Positions 49,985-57,047 are shown, numbered from the stretch's first letter. The stretch: DNA of 62,205 nt from Alloboseaceae bacterium BT-24-1 (GCA_025846845.1 JAOYTL010000026.1:1-62205); one strand, 5' to 3'. Notes: a model not told the origin generated them from the sequence alone. Program-made: numbers and translations.

Positions 49985-50338
49985 CTAGCCGCGAGCCGAA
50001 TTGACGCTGTCCCACTCGCGCGAGCGGCGTTCCCAGTCCTTGCCGGCCGCCTGCATGTCCCAGGGGCGCTGCGCGCTGTGCAGGAACTTCGGGTGCACGC
50101 CGATCTCGCGCTCTTTGCGGAGCTGCCGGAAATAGGCCGCCGCTGCGGCGAGGCGCCGATCGCGGCGCTTGGACGATCCGGCGCGAGGCATCTTGTTCCG
50201 ATCGGCCTTGGAGCGTCCGGTGCTGCCGCGCCCACTGTGCTGGCGCCGAACCTCGGCCAGGACGCAGCCGGCGGCGTGGGCCACCAAGGAAGCGGCGCCG
50301 CTGACGCCACCGACGAGGAAACTGCGAAGACGGCCCAT
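49985..50338 (-). CDS. Hypothetical basic protein
   Basis: 117 aa from the ATG at 50338. A hydrophobic start (LRSFLVGGVSGAASLVAHAA) is followed by a very basic region (RSKADRNKMPRAGSSKRRDR) and a helix (AAAAAYFRQLRKEREIGVHP). It could be membrane-bound. Unknown. Confidence 0.45.
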   Translation of the reverse strand: MGRLRSFLVGGVSGAASLVAHAAGCVLAEVRRQHSGRGSTGRSKADRNKMPRAGSSKRRDRRLAAAAAYFRQLRKEREIGVHPKFLHSAQRPWDMQAAGKDWERRSREWDSVNSARG

Positions 50339-50553
50339 CACGCCGCCTCCCTCTGCCTGGAGACGACCGCCTCGGCGTTGTCGGCGACCGTGCGCACGAG
50401 GCCCGGGCCGTCGTGCTCGGCCGTTGCGACGACCGCGAGATAGAGCCGCTTCAGGCCATGCAATTCCGCCTCCCGGACGTCGATGGTCTCGCGGAGAAGG
50501 TCGGCATAGGCGGTCGACTCGGCATTGAGCCGCAGGACGTGATCGGTCCTCAT
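50338..50553 (-). CDS. Small helical hypothetical protein
   Basis: 71 aa from the ATG at 50553, which overlaps the upstream stop (ATGA); an ATG at 50565 is an alternative. LRETIDVREAELHGLKRLYL, AVVATAEHDGPGLVRTVADN. Unknown. Confidence 0.5.
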   Translation of the reverse strand: MRTDHVLRLNAESTAYADLLRETIDVREAELHGLKRLYLAVVATAEHDGPGLVRTVADNAEAVVSRQREAA

Positions 50554-50651
50554 GGGAGCCTCCATGGCTGTCCGTTGATGGTGAGCGTGGTCGCGACGCG
50601 CGGGTGCAGTGCAGCCCTGATGCGGCGCAGAAGGCGGCGGAGGGCGCGCAT
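50550..50651 (-). CDS. 33-aa basic micro-protein
   Basis: MRALRRLLRRIRAALHPRVA then TTLTINGQPWRLP. An Arg-rich helix followed by a short beta turn. The start overlaps the upstream stop (TGATG) and the stop overlaps the next start. Coupling is the main support. Confidence 0.45.
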   Translation of the reverse strand: MRALRRLLRRIRAALHPRVATTLTINGQPWRLP

Positions 50652-50830
50652 CAGAACGCCGTCAGGCGCGCGGCATCCTCGGGGTGGAGCGGAGGCTTCG
50701 GGGCGAACTCGTCGCCCTCATCACCCTTCAGGTCGGCATCGTCCGACACCGCGACCGCGTAGGCGCAGACCGCGCACAGAACGATCAATCCGAACAGCAC
50801 ATATCCGGCATCGAACTCGACGAACGGCAT
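50651..50830 (-). CDS. 59-aa single-span membrane protein
   Basis: MPFVEFDAGYVLFGLIVLCA, VCAYAVAVSDDADLKGDEGD, with a C-terminus EFAPKPPLHPEDAARLTAF. A strong GGGGAGGGGGGA site lies just upstream. A hydrophobic N-terminal helix and an acidic soluble tail. Unknown. Confidence 0.5.
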   Translation of the reverse strand: MPFVEFDAGYVLFGLIVLCAVCAYAVAVSDDADLKGDEGDEFAPKPPLHPEDAARLTAF

Positions 50831-50852
50831 TCCCCCCTCCCCAGGTTGGTGG

Positions 50853-51281
50853 TCAGTTCACGGCGCGGATACCGGCACGCAGGGCGGCGCTGTTCGCCGC
50901 GGCCGCCTCCTCATCGGGGTCGGCCTCCTCGTCTTCCGTCAGGCTGTCGATCGCCTCGGAGCGAGCCAGCGTCGCCTCGCCGAGCGGGAGGTCGGACAGC
51001 ATGCCAAGGGCGTGCTTGATCTGGTCGAAGGTCTCGGCCTGCTCGTCTTCGAGCCCCTCGCGCAACGCCTCGATCTTCTTGAGAAGCGCCCTCTCCTTCA
51101 CGACGGCGCGCAGCTCGCGCTTCGGTATCCCGGCGTCCTTGGCGAGGTCGTAGGCGCTGGAAATCATCTCGCGCACCGACTTGCAGCGCTGCAGGTGCTC
51201 CCCGGCGTACGAGGCGAGCGTCTCGTGGTGCCGCTCGATCTCCTTGACGAAGCGCTCGGCTTTTTCGAACCCATTGCTCAT
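50853..51281 (-). CDS. GapR-like (DUF2312-type) DNA-binding protein, tentative
   Basis: 142 aa from the ATG at 51281. Residues about 30-100 (KSVREMISSAYDLAKDAGIP, KRELRAVVKERALLKKIEAL, AETFDQIKHALGMLSDLPLG) follow the helical outline of GapR/DUF2312: an I..IY.EAK..G-like helix, LR.V...R helix and a final LG. GapR binds overtwisted DNA ahead of replication forks in Alphaproteobacteria. The N-terminal helix (FEKAERFVKEIERHHETLAS) replaces the usual R..I.RIERLEEEK helix. An acidic C-terminus follows. The assignment is by pattern and is moderate. Confidence 0.55.
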   Translation of the reverse strand: MSNGFEKAERFVKEIERHHETLASYAGEHLQRCKSVREMISSAYDLAKDAGIPKRELRAVVKERALLKKIEALREGLEDEQAETFDQIKHALGMLSDLPLGEATLARSEAIDSLTEDEEADPDEEAAAANSAALRAGIRAVN

Positions 51282-51445
51282 GGTTTTCCCCCGTCCTTCA
51301 TGGATTTGGCTTTCCGGTCGCACCACGCGGCGCGCTCGCCCCAGCGAAGGGACTGCCGCAGACGCCGCGCCGACATGCGGCGACAGGCCTCCCAGGCGCC
51401 GGCATAGATGATGGCAAGGAGGCCCCGCATCGGCCCCTCCTTCAT
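51278..51445 (-). CDS. 55-aa basic small protein
   Basis: MKEGPMRGLLAIIYAGAWEA, CRRMSARRLRQSLRWGERAA. A short hydrophobic start and a basic end. It overlaps both neighbours by 4 bp. A second ATG lies at 51430. Unknown. Confidence 0.45.
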   Translation of the reverse strand: MKEGPMRGLLAIIYAGAWEACRRMSARRLRQSLRWGERAAWCDRKAKSMKDGGKP

Positions 51446-51816
51446 GTCAGCGGCTCAAGTGCCGCGAGTTGTTCTGAAATCCGCTTCTGTGCAGCGAGCA
51501 GCGCTTCCTGCTGCTCCTTGCGATAGGCGTCGCTCATCCACTTGGGTGCGTTCGGGTACACGGCCATAAGGAACTCGGGGCCGTAGGCCAGCAGCATCCG
51601 CCCGTAGGTGACCACGCTGGGCGTCGAGCGCCGGTCGATCATCTTCTGCAGGGTGACGGACGATCCGCCGATATCCGCCGCGACGTTGTCGGCGGTCTTG
51701 GATGGGTACATGCGGCGCAGAAAGGCGATGATCCGCTCGGCCTTAGCCTCGCGCTCCCCGACATTTGTCTGACGGCTGTCGGTCAACTGACGCACAGCGC
51801 TACGCGACTGTCTCAT
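51442..51816 (-). CDS. Hypothetical early protein next to cro, CII-position
   Basis: 124 aa from the ATG at 51816, preceded by GGAGATCGAG. The frame stays open up to a GTG at 51972 that overlaps the cro stop; that 52-residue extension is Ser/Pro-rich and less convincing. KAERIIAFLRRMYPSKTADN, VAADIGGSSVTLQKMIDRRS, TPSVVTYGRMLLAYGPEFLM looks like a helix-turn-helix. Its place corresponds to cII in lambdoid phages, but no CII homology is evident. Confidence 0.5.
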   Translation of the reverse strand: MRQSRSAVRQLTDSRQTNVGEREAKAERIIAFLRRMYPSKTADNVAADIGGSSVTLQKMIDRRSTPSVVTYGRMLLAYGPEFLMAVYPNAPKWMSDAYRKEQQEALLAAQKRISEQLAALEPLT

Positions 51817-51968
51817 CTCGATCTCCGATGGTGCTGGAGACGAGGCGGCAGGGCGCGGCGAGCGACCGGAAGCTTCCGAGACTTTCAGGGGCGAGCGCTT
51901 TGCCGAGCGCCCCCCGCCCGAGACGGAGACAAACGATGGACGGGGATGCGAGAGGGCCACCATGACGA
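51817..51968 (-). promoter_or_regulatory. Leader between cro-like gene and next gene
   Basis: About 150 bp, open in the downstream gene's frame but without a typical protein pattern. It could hold an antitermination or attenuation site of the early transcript. No nut-like boxA/boxB is clear. Confidence 0.25.
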
Positions 51969-52211
51969 TCACGCCACCTCGCGTCTGCGGGGCGTCTCGC
52001 GTGGCAGTGACGCGATCCGGGCGAGAGCATCGAAGGTCACGCCATCAATTCCGAGGAGAGACGCCTCCTCGACAATCTGCGCCCAGTAGCGGACGGGGAT
52101 ACTGCCTCGTGTTTTCCACGCGCTTGCCGTGCCCGCCGGGCAGCCCAGCGCCTGCGCGAGTTTCGCGTAGCCACCGAAGGCATCGATCACGTCAGCGAGA
52201 TTCTGCATCAT
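51969..52211 (-). CDS. Cro-like / YdaS-like DNA-binding protein
   Basis: 80 aa from the ATG at 52211 (or 79 aa from 52208). LADVIDAFGGYAKLAQALGC, PAGTASAWKTRGSIPVRYWA, QIVEEASLLGI is a Cro/YdaS helix-turn-helix. It is divergent from the S24 repressor and leads the early minus-strand operon. No Shine-Dalgarno is visible; the predicted -10 (52217-52222) would put the transcript start almost at the ATG, so the mRNA may be leaderless. An operator overlaps the start codon. Confidence 0.78.
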   Translation of the reverse strand: MMQNLADVIDAFGGYAKLAQALGCPAGTASAWKTRGSIPVRYWAQIVEEASLLGIDGVTFDALARIASLPRETPRRREVA

Positions 52212-52216
52212 GCAGC
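52202..52216. promoter_or_regulatory. Operator O1 (TCTGC-N5-GCAG)
   Basis: TCTGC-ATCAT-GCAGC; its inner 13 bases (52203-52215) form a perfect palindrome around the central base. It covers the start codon of the cro-like gene. It matches the half-sites of the operator at 52221-52235 and those at 53811 and 53836. Confidence 0.65.
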
Positions 52217-52247
52217 ATAATCTGCACAACGCAGACTAACGTGTCAA
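52217..52247 (-). promoter_or_regulatory. Predicted early promoter (PR-like) for the cro operon
   Basis: On the minus strand TTGACA (52247-52242) is followed, after 19 bp, by GATTAT (52222-52217). The -35 is a perfect consensus; the spacing is long. Operator O2 lies between the two elements and O1 directly downstream, so the repressor could block it. Confidence 0.55.
52221..52235. promoter_or_regulatory. Operator O2 (TCTGC-N5-GCAGA)
   Basis: TCTGC-ACAAC-GCAGA, a perfect 5+5 inverted repeat with a 5-base spacer, inside the predicted PR promoter. It is the same type as the operator at 53836-53850. Confidence 0.7.
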
Positions 52248-52263
52248 CCATCGCACTCAGATT

Positions 52264-52286
52264 TGCAGATTGTTTCTCTGCATAAT
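52264..52286 (+). promoter_or_regulatory. Predicted repressor promoter (PRM-like) and third half-site pair
   Basis: TGCAGA (52264-52269) and TCTGCA (52277-52282) form an inverted repeat with wider spacing. CATAAT at 52281-52286 is a good -10 element; the -35 is weak, as expected for an activated promoter. Only six bases separate the -10 from the repressor ATG at 52293, suggesting a leaderless mRNA as for lambda cI. Confidence 0.5.
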
Positions 52287-52292
52287 GCGAAA

Positions 52293-53099
52293 ATGGACAA
52301 GCACGCACGCCTTCGCCTCGCTCGCAAAACGAAGTTCAGGACTGCCAAGCAAGCCGCAGAGGCACTTGGGGTTCCGTACGGGACCTACTCGGGCCACGAG
52401 TCGGGGTCCCGCGGGTTCGACGAGGACGACGCTAAGCGCTACGCGAAGTTCTTCCGCGTAGCCGCCGCGTGGCTGCTCCTTGAAGATGGCGAAGGTCCCG
52501 GTGAGGACCGCGAAGTCGTTTACCGAGACATCCCAGCGATCCAGACGATCGACGAATTTGAAGCAGGCGCTGAAGCTCTCATCCGAGGGGAGGCGCCGCC
52601 TCCTCCTCCCAGGGTCGAGCGAACTCCCTACATCGCCGAGCCGAATGCCGAAAGCGAAGGGGCTGCAGTGGTTCGGTGGACACCGCCCGTACGCGACGTC
52701 GAAGAGCTCGGCATTGGCATAGCCAGCATCGACGACGACGACAGCGCGTTCGAGCTGAACGGCCAAGTCGTGGACCGAGTGGTGCGGCCGCCCGGCCTGA
52801 TGAATCGCCCTGGCGTGTTCGCACTTCGCGTTGCCAATCATTCGATGTGGCCGAAGTACCGTGACGGCGAGCGTGTGTATGTCGATTCGAAGAAGCCCGC
52901 GATTGAGGACTTCGTCGTGGTCGAGTTGAAGCCGACCGAAGATGGGCGCCCCGGCAAAGCCTACGTGAAGATGCTGGTATCCATGGACGCCCGGAAAGTG
53001 GTCGTAGAGCAGTTCAACCCGCCCGGCCGTCTCGAGTTCAGCCGAGACGAGATACTGCGCATTCTCCGGGTGATCCCCAACGACGAGCTCTACGGCTAG
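52293..53099 (+). CDS. CI-like repressor with S24 peptidase domain
   Basis: 268 aa from the ATG at 52293. The N-terminal helix-turn-helix is residues 17-62 (TAKQAAEALGVPYGTYSGHE). A linker with Pro/Asp/Glu follows (100-150). The C-terminal S24/LexA-type domain (about 172-260) shows VANHSMWPKYRDGERVYVD with S184 as nucleophile and AYVKMLVS with K226 as the general base. It would maintain lysogeny and be inactivated by RecA-stimulated self-cleavage; the exact cleavage bond is not obvious. No Shine-Dalgarno precedes it. It faces the cro-like gene across the operator region. Confidence 0.85.
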   Translation: MDKHARLRLARKTKFRTAKQAAEALGVPYGTYSGHESGSRGFDEDDAKRYAKFFRVAAAWLLLEDGEGPGEDREVVYRDIPAIQTIDEFEAGAEALIRGEAPPPPPRVERTPYIAEPNAESEGAAVVRWTPPVRDVEELGIGIASIDDDDSAFELNGQVVDRVVRPPGLMNRPGVFALRVANHSMWPKYRDGERVYVDSKKPAIEDFVVVELKPTEDGRPGKAYVKMLVSMDARKVVVEQFNPPGRLEFSRDEILRILRVIPNDELYG

Positions 53100-53414
53100 A
53101 TGCGTCGCGTGCGCGCGTCGCGTCGGATCACCGCGCTCCCACGATTCGCGCGTCACGCTCGCGCGAGGTAGAGATATAAACCTATATCCAGCGAGAACCT
53201 GAACACCGACGGCGCAGAACGATATCGACCTCAATGAGGGCGAATCCTTCCATGAAGCGGTGGGCGCTTCAGGCGCCCCTACCAGGATAGGTCGCGGGCT
53301 TCATCCGATGAGGGTCGAGCCGGCTCCTCACGGGCCGGATGTCCCGTCGAGCCAGGCTCAACGCCATCCGGTTGCCGTCTCACTCAGTCTCAACGATTCC
53401 GGTTAGCGCGAGCT
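53100..53414. other. Intergenic region after the repressor gene
   Basis: No convincing gene. Hairpins: GATATA-AACC-TATATC near 53172-53187, GGGCGC-TTCAG-GCGCCC at 53262-53278 and a CCGGC/GCCGG pair near 53318-53338. None is followed by a T run on the + strand. It may end the repressor transcript or hold a small RNA. Confidence 0.35.
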
Positions 53415-53678
53415 CTACGCCGCGCGAGAGGTCCGTAAGCCCTGCTCCGCACGTCTGAACACGGGGATGAGCGACAGGCGGTCGCGCTCGCCGCACTCGG
53501 TGCAGACCAGACGCGAGCGAACGTCGCTGATCTGCCGCAGCCCCTTCTCGCACAGGCGGGCGAGGGCGCCGGAATCGAGTCGCTTCCCCCTCCCGCACCC
53601 GTCGCAACCCACTTCGATCGCCAGCATTTCGTCGAGCGAGGGCATCGGCACCCTTCGGTCGGACCAGGCCATACTCAT
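53415..53678 (-). CDS. Small zinc-ribbon protein
   Basis: 87 aa from the ATG at 53678; other in-frame ATGs are at 53672 and 53645. LAIEVGCDGCGRGKRLDSGA, then LRQISDVRSRLVCTECGERD, with CxxC pairs CDGC and CTEC. The pattern is that of short zinc ribbons common in Rhizobiales chromosomes and prophages. It is transcribed opposite to its neighbours and could be expressed in the lysogen. Function unknown. Confidence 0.6.
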   Translation of the reverse strand: MSMAWSDRRVPMPSLDEMLAIEVGCDGCGRGKRLDSGALARLCEKGLRQISDVRSRLVCTECGERDRLSLIPVFRRAEQGLRTSRAA

Positions 53679-53810
53679 CACACGCCCCGCCGTTCTGTTC
53701 TCCTTAGGTTCTCATTTACGACTCAGATTTTGTCGGGAGTCGAGTCCTGATTCGCGGGCGCCCATCACGCCGGATGCAGGCTCAGTGCGGCGATCTGCAT
53801 ATCGCGCATT

Positions 53811-53825
53811 TCTGCGTTATGCAGT
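53811..53825. promoter_or_regulatory. Operator O4 upstream of + strand early operon
   Basis: TCTGC-GTTAT-GCAGT, with CTGC...GCAG at 53812-53824, the same pattern as O1. It lies immediately upstream of and touching the -35 of the predicted promoter. Confidence 0.6.
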
Positions 53826-53853
53826 TGACATGCGATCTGCGACATGCAGAATA
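53825..53853 (+). promoter_or_regulatory. Predicted promoter of the recombination/integrase operon
   Basis: TTGACA (53825-53830), 17 bp, AGAATA (53848-53853). The -35 is perfect. An operator (53836-53850) lies between the boxes and another overlaps the -35 end. The first gene of the operon starts at 53881 with GGGGAG upstream. Confidence 0.7.
53836..53850. promoter_or_regulatory. Operator O5 inside the + operon promoter
   Basis: TCTGC-GACAT-GCAGA, a perfect 5+5 inverted repeat identical in half-sites and spacing to O2 in the cI-cro region. Repressor binding here would block RNA polymerase. Confidence 0.7.
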
Positions 53854-53880
53854 CTCCCCATCCACAGGGGAGACGGGCCG

Positions 53881-54318
53881 ATGGCCACCACCTTCATCAC
53901 CCAGGACATTCCCGGCGTCGGGCGGCTCTACAGCCCGGTGACGGTTCGCACTGTGGCCGAGGTCGCGGAGACCGCGCGGCTCGATCGTGAGCGCGTCCAG
54001 CGGAACAGCGCGGCGATTGCGGCGGCTCTGGCTGCGGTCGAGCGGTCCGCGGTTCGGACGATGATCAGCGTGACGAAGACTCGCGCTCGCGCCTACCTGC
54101 AGCACCCCGGCAAGTTGAACGCGATCCGCTGGAACCTGTCGCAGGTCGAGCCGGCCGAGGGGCTTCGCATCGTCGAGCGGCTGTACCGAGACGAGCCGCG
54201 TTCGGGCGGCATCATCGACATTCCCCTGACGAACCTCGCCGCCGCGCGGATCGCCTTTCGTTGGGCGCGCCGGCACGAACGAGCGGCCGATCGCGCCGCC
54301 ATGCTCGCAGCCGAATAA
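53881..54318 (+). CDS. Hypothetical protein, first gene of + early operon
   Basis: 145 aa from the ATG at 53881 with GGGGAG upstream; the frame is open further but without the promoter. PGVGRLYSPVTVRTVAEVAE, then RIVERLYRDEPRSGGIIDIP, LTNLAAARIAFRWARRHE. Helical and basic. Not recognised. First product made when repression is lifted. Confidence 0.55.
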   Translation: MATTFITQDIPGVGRLYSPVTVRTVAEVAETARLDRERVQRNSAAIAAALAAVERSAVRTMISVTKTRARAYLQHPGKLNAIRWNLSQVEPAEGLRIVERLYRDEPRSGGIIDIPLTNLAAARIAFRWARRHERAADRAAMLAAE

Positions 54319-54346
54319 CCCGCTCTCCAGCACGAAAGACGAACCG

Positions 54347-54826
54347 ATGGCGACCAAGCGCACGAAGAAGGCCGAACCCGCTGCCGAAACTCCATCGGCC
54401 GTCACCAGCATCAAGGGGTTCAACACTGATCTAGCCTGCCGAGGCTACCAGTTCGAAATCGGCAAGATCTATGAGCACACTGGGAAGGTCGGCGCTTGCG
54501 AGGGCGGCTTCCATGCTTGCCCCGTCGAGCATCATCCGCTTTCGGTTTTCGAATACTATCCGCCGGCCGGCAGCCGCTACATGCTCGTCACCCAGGACGG
54601 CGAGCGCGATGCGAGTGACACGAAACTCGCCTCCGCCAAGATCACGCTCGATGTCGAGATCAGCCTCGGCGACCTGACCAAGCGCGCGATCGACTGGGTT
54701 TTCAGCCGGGCGAAGTGGGCGGACGGCCCTGTCGTCAACGTCTGGGCCGGCATCGTCGGACGCGACGGCATCAAGGCCGACACCTTCTACACGCTGCGCG
54801 ATGGCAAGCCGGTCGAGGCGGAGTGA
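54347..54826 (+). CDS. Phage protein with DUF7666-like domain
   Basis: 159 aa. VTSIKGFNTDLACRGYQFEI, GKIYEHTGKVGACEGGFHAC matches the recurrent phage pattern GF...L.CRG.Q...G..Y...G....C..GFHAC. Function unknown; such genes are common in early and moron regions. Confidence 0.65.
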   Translation: MATKRTKKAEPAAETPSAVTSIKGFNTDLACRGYQFEIGKIYEHTGKVGACEGGFHACPVEHHPLSVFEYYPPAGSRYMLVTQDGERDASDTKLASAKITLDVEISLGDLTKRAIDWVFSRAKWADGPVVNVWAGIVGRDGIKADTFYTLRDGKPVEAE

Positions 54827-54831
54827 GCGCC

Positions 54832-55062
54832 ATGGGAGAGGTAACACGCGACCGCAAGGACCGCTTCCTCCGCAGTTTCGACGCCGACAGCCGCTCGATG
54901 AAGACGGCTATTACGGCGATCAGCGAGCGCATTTACCGGGACGGCCTCGATTGGCTGACCGACGAGCAACTCGACCAGATCACCTCCGATGTTCTGCAGA
55001 ACTACCGCTTCAGCCAGCGGCTGATGATCCGCAACCGCAACCTGCTTCGAAGGGCTTCGTGA
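54832..55062 (+). CDS. Small hypothetical protein
   Basis: 76 aa. RDRKDRFLRSFDADSRSMKT, DWLTDEQLDQITSDVLQNYR. Helical and charged. Stop overlaps the next start (TGATG). Unknown. Confidence 0.5.
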   Translation: MGEVTRDRKDRFLRSFDADSRSMKTAITAISERIYRDGLDWLTDEQLDQITSDVLQNYRFSQRLMIRNRNLLRRAS

Positions 55063-55454
55063 TGACGACCACGGCAAAGTACATCGAGCGCGTTGCGCTG
55101 CGCATCGCTCGCCTCGCCGCTCTGCAGGCTCCGGCAATCATCCTGGCCGATCAGACGAACCTTCTGGTCGCTCGCATCGAGGCGTACTGCGCGCCGTGCG
55201 CCATCAATCTCGCCGACGAGAGGAAGCGTAAGGCCGAACTGATGGCCGAGATCGACGCGCAAGGCCCTCTCACCATCGAGGAAGAGGCCGAGATTAGCGC
55301 CGAGGAGGCTGCCTACGACAAGGCGGCCGAAAAGGCCCAGAAGCTCTCCGGCTACTCCGATCTCGACTGGTCTCGGCTCGATAGCGACTACCGCTTCGGT
55401 CTGGTCATGGATCAGTACGAGGAACCGGTAACCGCCAAGGCGGGAGCGGTTTGA
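55062..55454 (+). CDS. Small hypothetical protein
   Basis: 130 aa. Helical (MTTTAKYIERVALRIARLAA; ERKRKAELMAEIDAQGPLTI), with an acidic middle. A CAPC pair at about residues 43-46. Coupled to both neighbours. Unknown. Confidence 0.5.
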   Translation: MTTTAKYIERVALRIARLAALQAPAIILADQTNLLVARIEAYCAPCAINLADERKRKAELMAEIDAQGPLTIEEEAEISAEEAAYDKAAEKAQKLSGYSDLDWSRLDSDYRFGLVMDQYEEPVTAKAGAV

Positions 55455-55783
55455 TGCAAACCCGCATCCTCCACGTCGTGGCCGAGACGCAGGCGACGGC
55501 GATCAGCATCGCGCGTGCGGTCTCGCAGGGGCGCCTCCCGCCCAGCGAGCGCTACGAGACGCCCGAAGCAGCTCAGGCATGGGCCGACCACTGCAACGGC
55601 ATGCTGGGAGTCCGGCGCGTCTCGGTCTGGCCTGTCGCTGTCGAGGTCCGCGCCGTCGATGACGGCCGGATCGCCAACGTCTGGCCCGTCGACAAGATCG
55701 GAGACGCCGCGGCCGCCTTCCTCATCACCGTCGTCGGGCCGTTTGCGGTTGGCGCGGCAACCCTTTGGGAGAGGCTCGCATGA
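55454..55783 (+). CDS. Hypothetical protein with C-terminal hydrophobic segment
   Basis: 109 aa. ILHVVAETQATAISIARAVS, then AAAFLITVVGPFAVGAATLW. The C-terminal stretch could be a membrane span. Overlaps both neighbours by 1 and 4 bp. Unknown. Confidence 0.5.
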   Translation: MQTRILHVVAETQATAISIARAVSQGRLPPSERYETPEAAQAWADHCNGMLGVRRVSVWPVAVEVRAVDDGRIANVWPVDKIGDAAAAFLITVVGPFAVGAATLWERLA

Positions 55784-56022
55784 ATGAGTATCCAATCCAG
55801 CAGCCGATCCGCGAGATCGACGTGTTCCTCTCGGATGAAGGCAGCACCTGCTACCGCGTCGGGTGGAAAGACGTGACCCGCATCGAGGCCTGCACCAAGC
55901 CGGGCCTCCACTGCGACATCCCTTATGTCCGCGTCTGGAAGGGCGACGTCTGCGAGGCGGAGTTCTGCCAGCACAACATCGTCGGCGTGTACTTCGCGCC
56001 CGCCGAACAGGTGCCGGCATGA
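55780..56022 (+). CDS. Small hypothetical protein
   Basis: 80 aa. IREIDVFLSDEGSTCYRVGW, KDVTRIEACTKPGLHCDIPY, VRVWKGDVCEAEFCQHNIVG. Beta-rich with five cysteines. Overlaps the exonuclease start. Unknown. Confidence 0.5.
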   Translation: MNEYPIQQPIREIDVFLSDEGSTCYRVGWKDVTRIEACTKPGLHCDIPYVRVWKGDVCEAEFCQHNIVGVYFAPAEQVPA

Positions 56023-57047
56023 ACGCCCCCCTGAAGCTCTCCCCTGAGGCGCTCGCGCTCACCCTCTTGCCGGCTGGCGTCCAGCGCATCGCGATCGAGA
56101 ACCGCGAGCAGTGGATGGGCCTGCGTGGGCAGGACATCACCGCCAGCGTGGCCGGCGCCCTGTTCCAAGAGCACCAGTATGCGACGCGGTATGGCCTCTA
56201 CCTCGAGAAGGCTGGGCTTGCTCCGCCGCAGGAGGAGGTCACGCCGACGGTGACGGAGGATTCGATCATCCTTCCGCCGATCCTACGCGGCACGCTGTTC
56301 GAGAAGACCGCCATCGAGATGGTGCGGCTGCTCAAGCCAGAGTGGAGCGTCTTCGCGGCGAACAACGCCTATTACCGGATGGCGGCCGCCCGGATCGGCG
56401 CTACGCCGGACGTGTTCGCCACGCGGCCGGACGTCCCCGGCCTCGGCATCATCCAAGTCAAGACCACGGATGGGCTGATCTTCCGCAAGAAGTGGCTCAA
56501 CGAGGACGGAGAGGTCGAGATCCCGGCATGGATCGCCATCCAGGCGATCGTCGAGGCGAAGTTAACCGGCGCGTCATGGGCCTGCGTTGCTTTGATGATC
56601 GGCGGCATCAACACTGAGCTGAAGCTGTTCGACATCCCGATCCACGACGGCGTCTGGGCGCGGTTGATCGAAGAGGTCGAAGAGTTCTGGCGCCGGGTCG
56701 AAGAGCGCGACCCGCCTGAGCCCGACTATGCGCGGGACGGCGATCTCGTTCGCAGCACCTATGCCGGCGACGAGAGTGTCGAGGCCGACTGGTCAGCCGA
56801 CAACCGCGTTCCGGCGATTCTCGACGAGCGAGCCGAGCTTAAGGCCGTCGAGAAAGCCGGCAGCGAGGCGGAGAAGAAGCGGAAGGCGCTCGAGGTCGAG
56901 CTGCTGGCCAAGCTCGGCAATGCCGCGGCCGGGCGAGCCGCCGACGGCCGTGTCGTGCGGGTCAAGACGATCCGTGTGAACCGCAAGCCGCAGCCGGCCA
57001 GCACCTACAGCTATCCGAAGTTCACAATCGAAGGGGAAGCAGCCTGA
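56019..57047 (+). CDS. YqaJ-type viral exonuclease
   Basis: 342 aa. It follows lambda-exonuclease-like YqaJ proteins: WMGLRGQDITASVAGALFQE, YGLYLEKAG, LRGTLFEKTAIEMV, and the catalytic strand ARIGATPDVFAT with GLGIIQVKTTDG (D, then Q-V-K). The 5'-3' exonuclease makes 3' single strands for RecT at 58131. The C-terminal 80 residues (ERAELKAVEKAGSEAEKKRK, then RAADGRVVRVKTIRVNRKPQ) are a helical extension. Exo, coiled-coil protein and RecT form one recombination module. Confidence 0.82.
   Translation: MNAPLKLSPEALALTLLPAGVQRIAIENREQWMGLRGQDITASVAGALFQEHQYATRYGLYLEKAGLAPPQEEVTPTVTEDSIILPPILRGTLFEKTAIEMVRLLKPEWSVFAANNAYYRMAAARIGATPDVFATRPDVPGLGIIQVKTTDGLIFRKKWLNEDGEVEIPAWIAIQAIVEAKLTGASWACVALMIGGINTELKLFDIPIHDGVWARLIEEVEEFWRRVEERDPPEPDYARDGDLVRSTYAGDESVEADWSADNRVPAILDERAELKAVEKAGSEAEKKRKALEVELLAKLGNAAAGRAADGRVVRVKTIRVNRKPQPASTYSYPKFTIEGEAA

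Noticed and set aside
52257..53234. Minus-strand 325-codon open frame opposite the repressor
   Set aside because: The S24 repressor on the + strand has clear motifs; the antisense frame has none.
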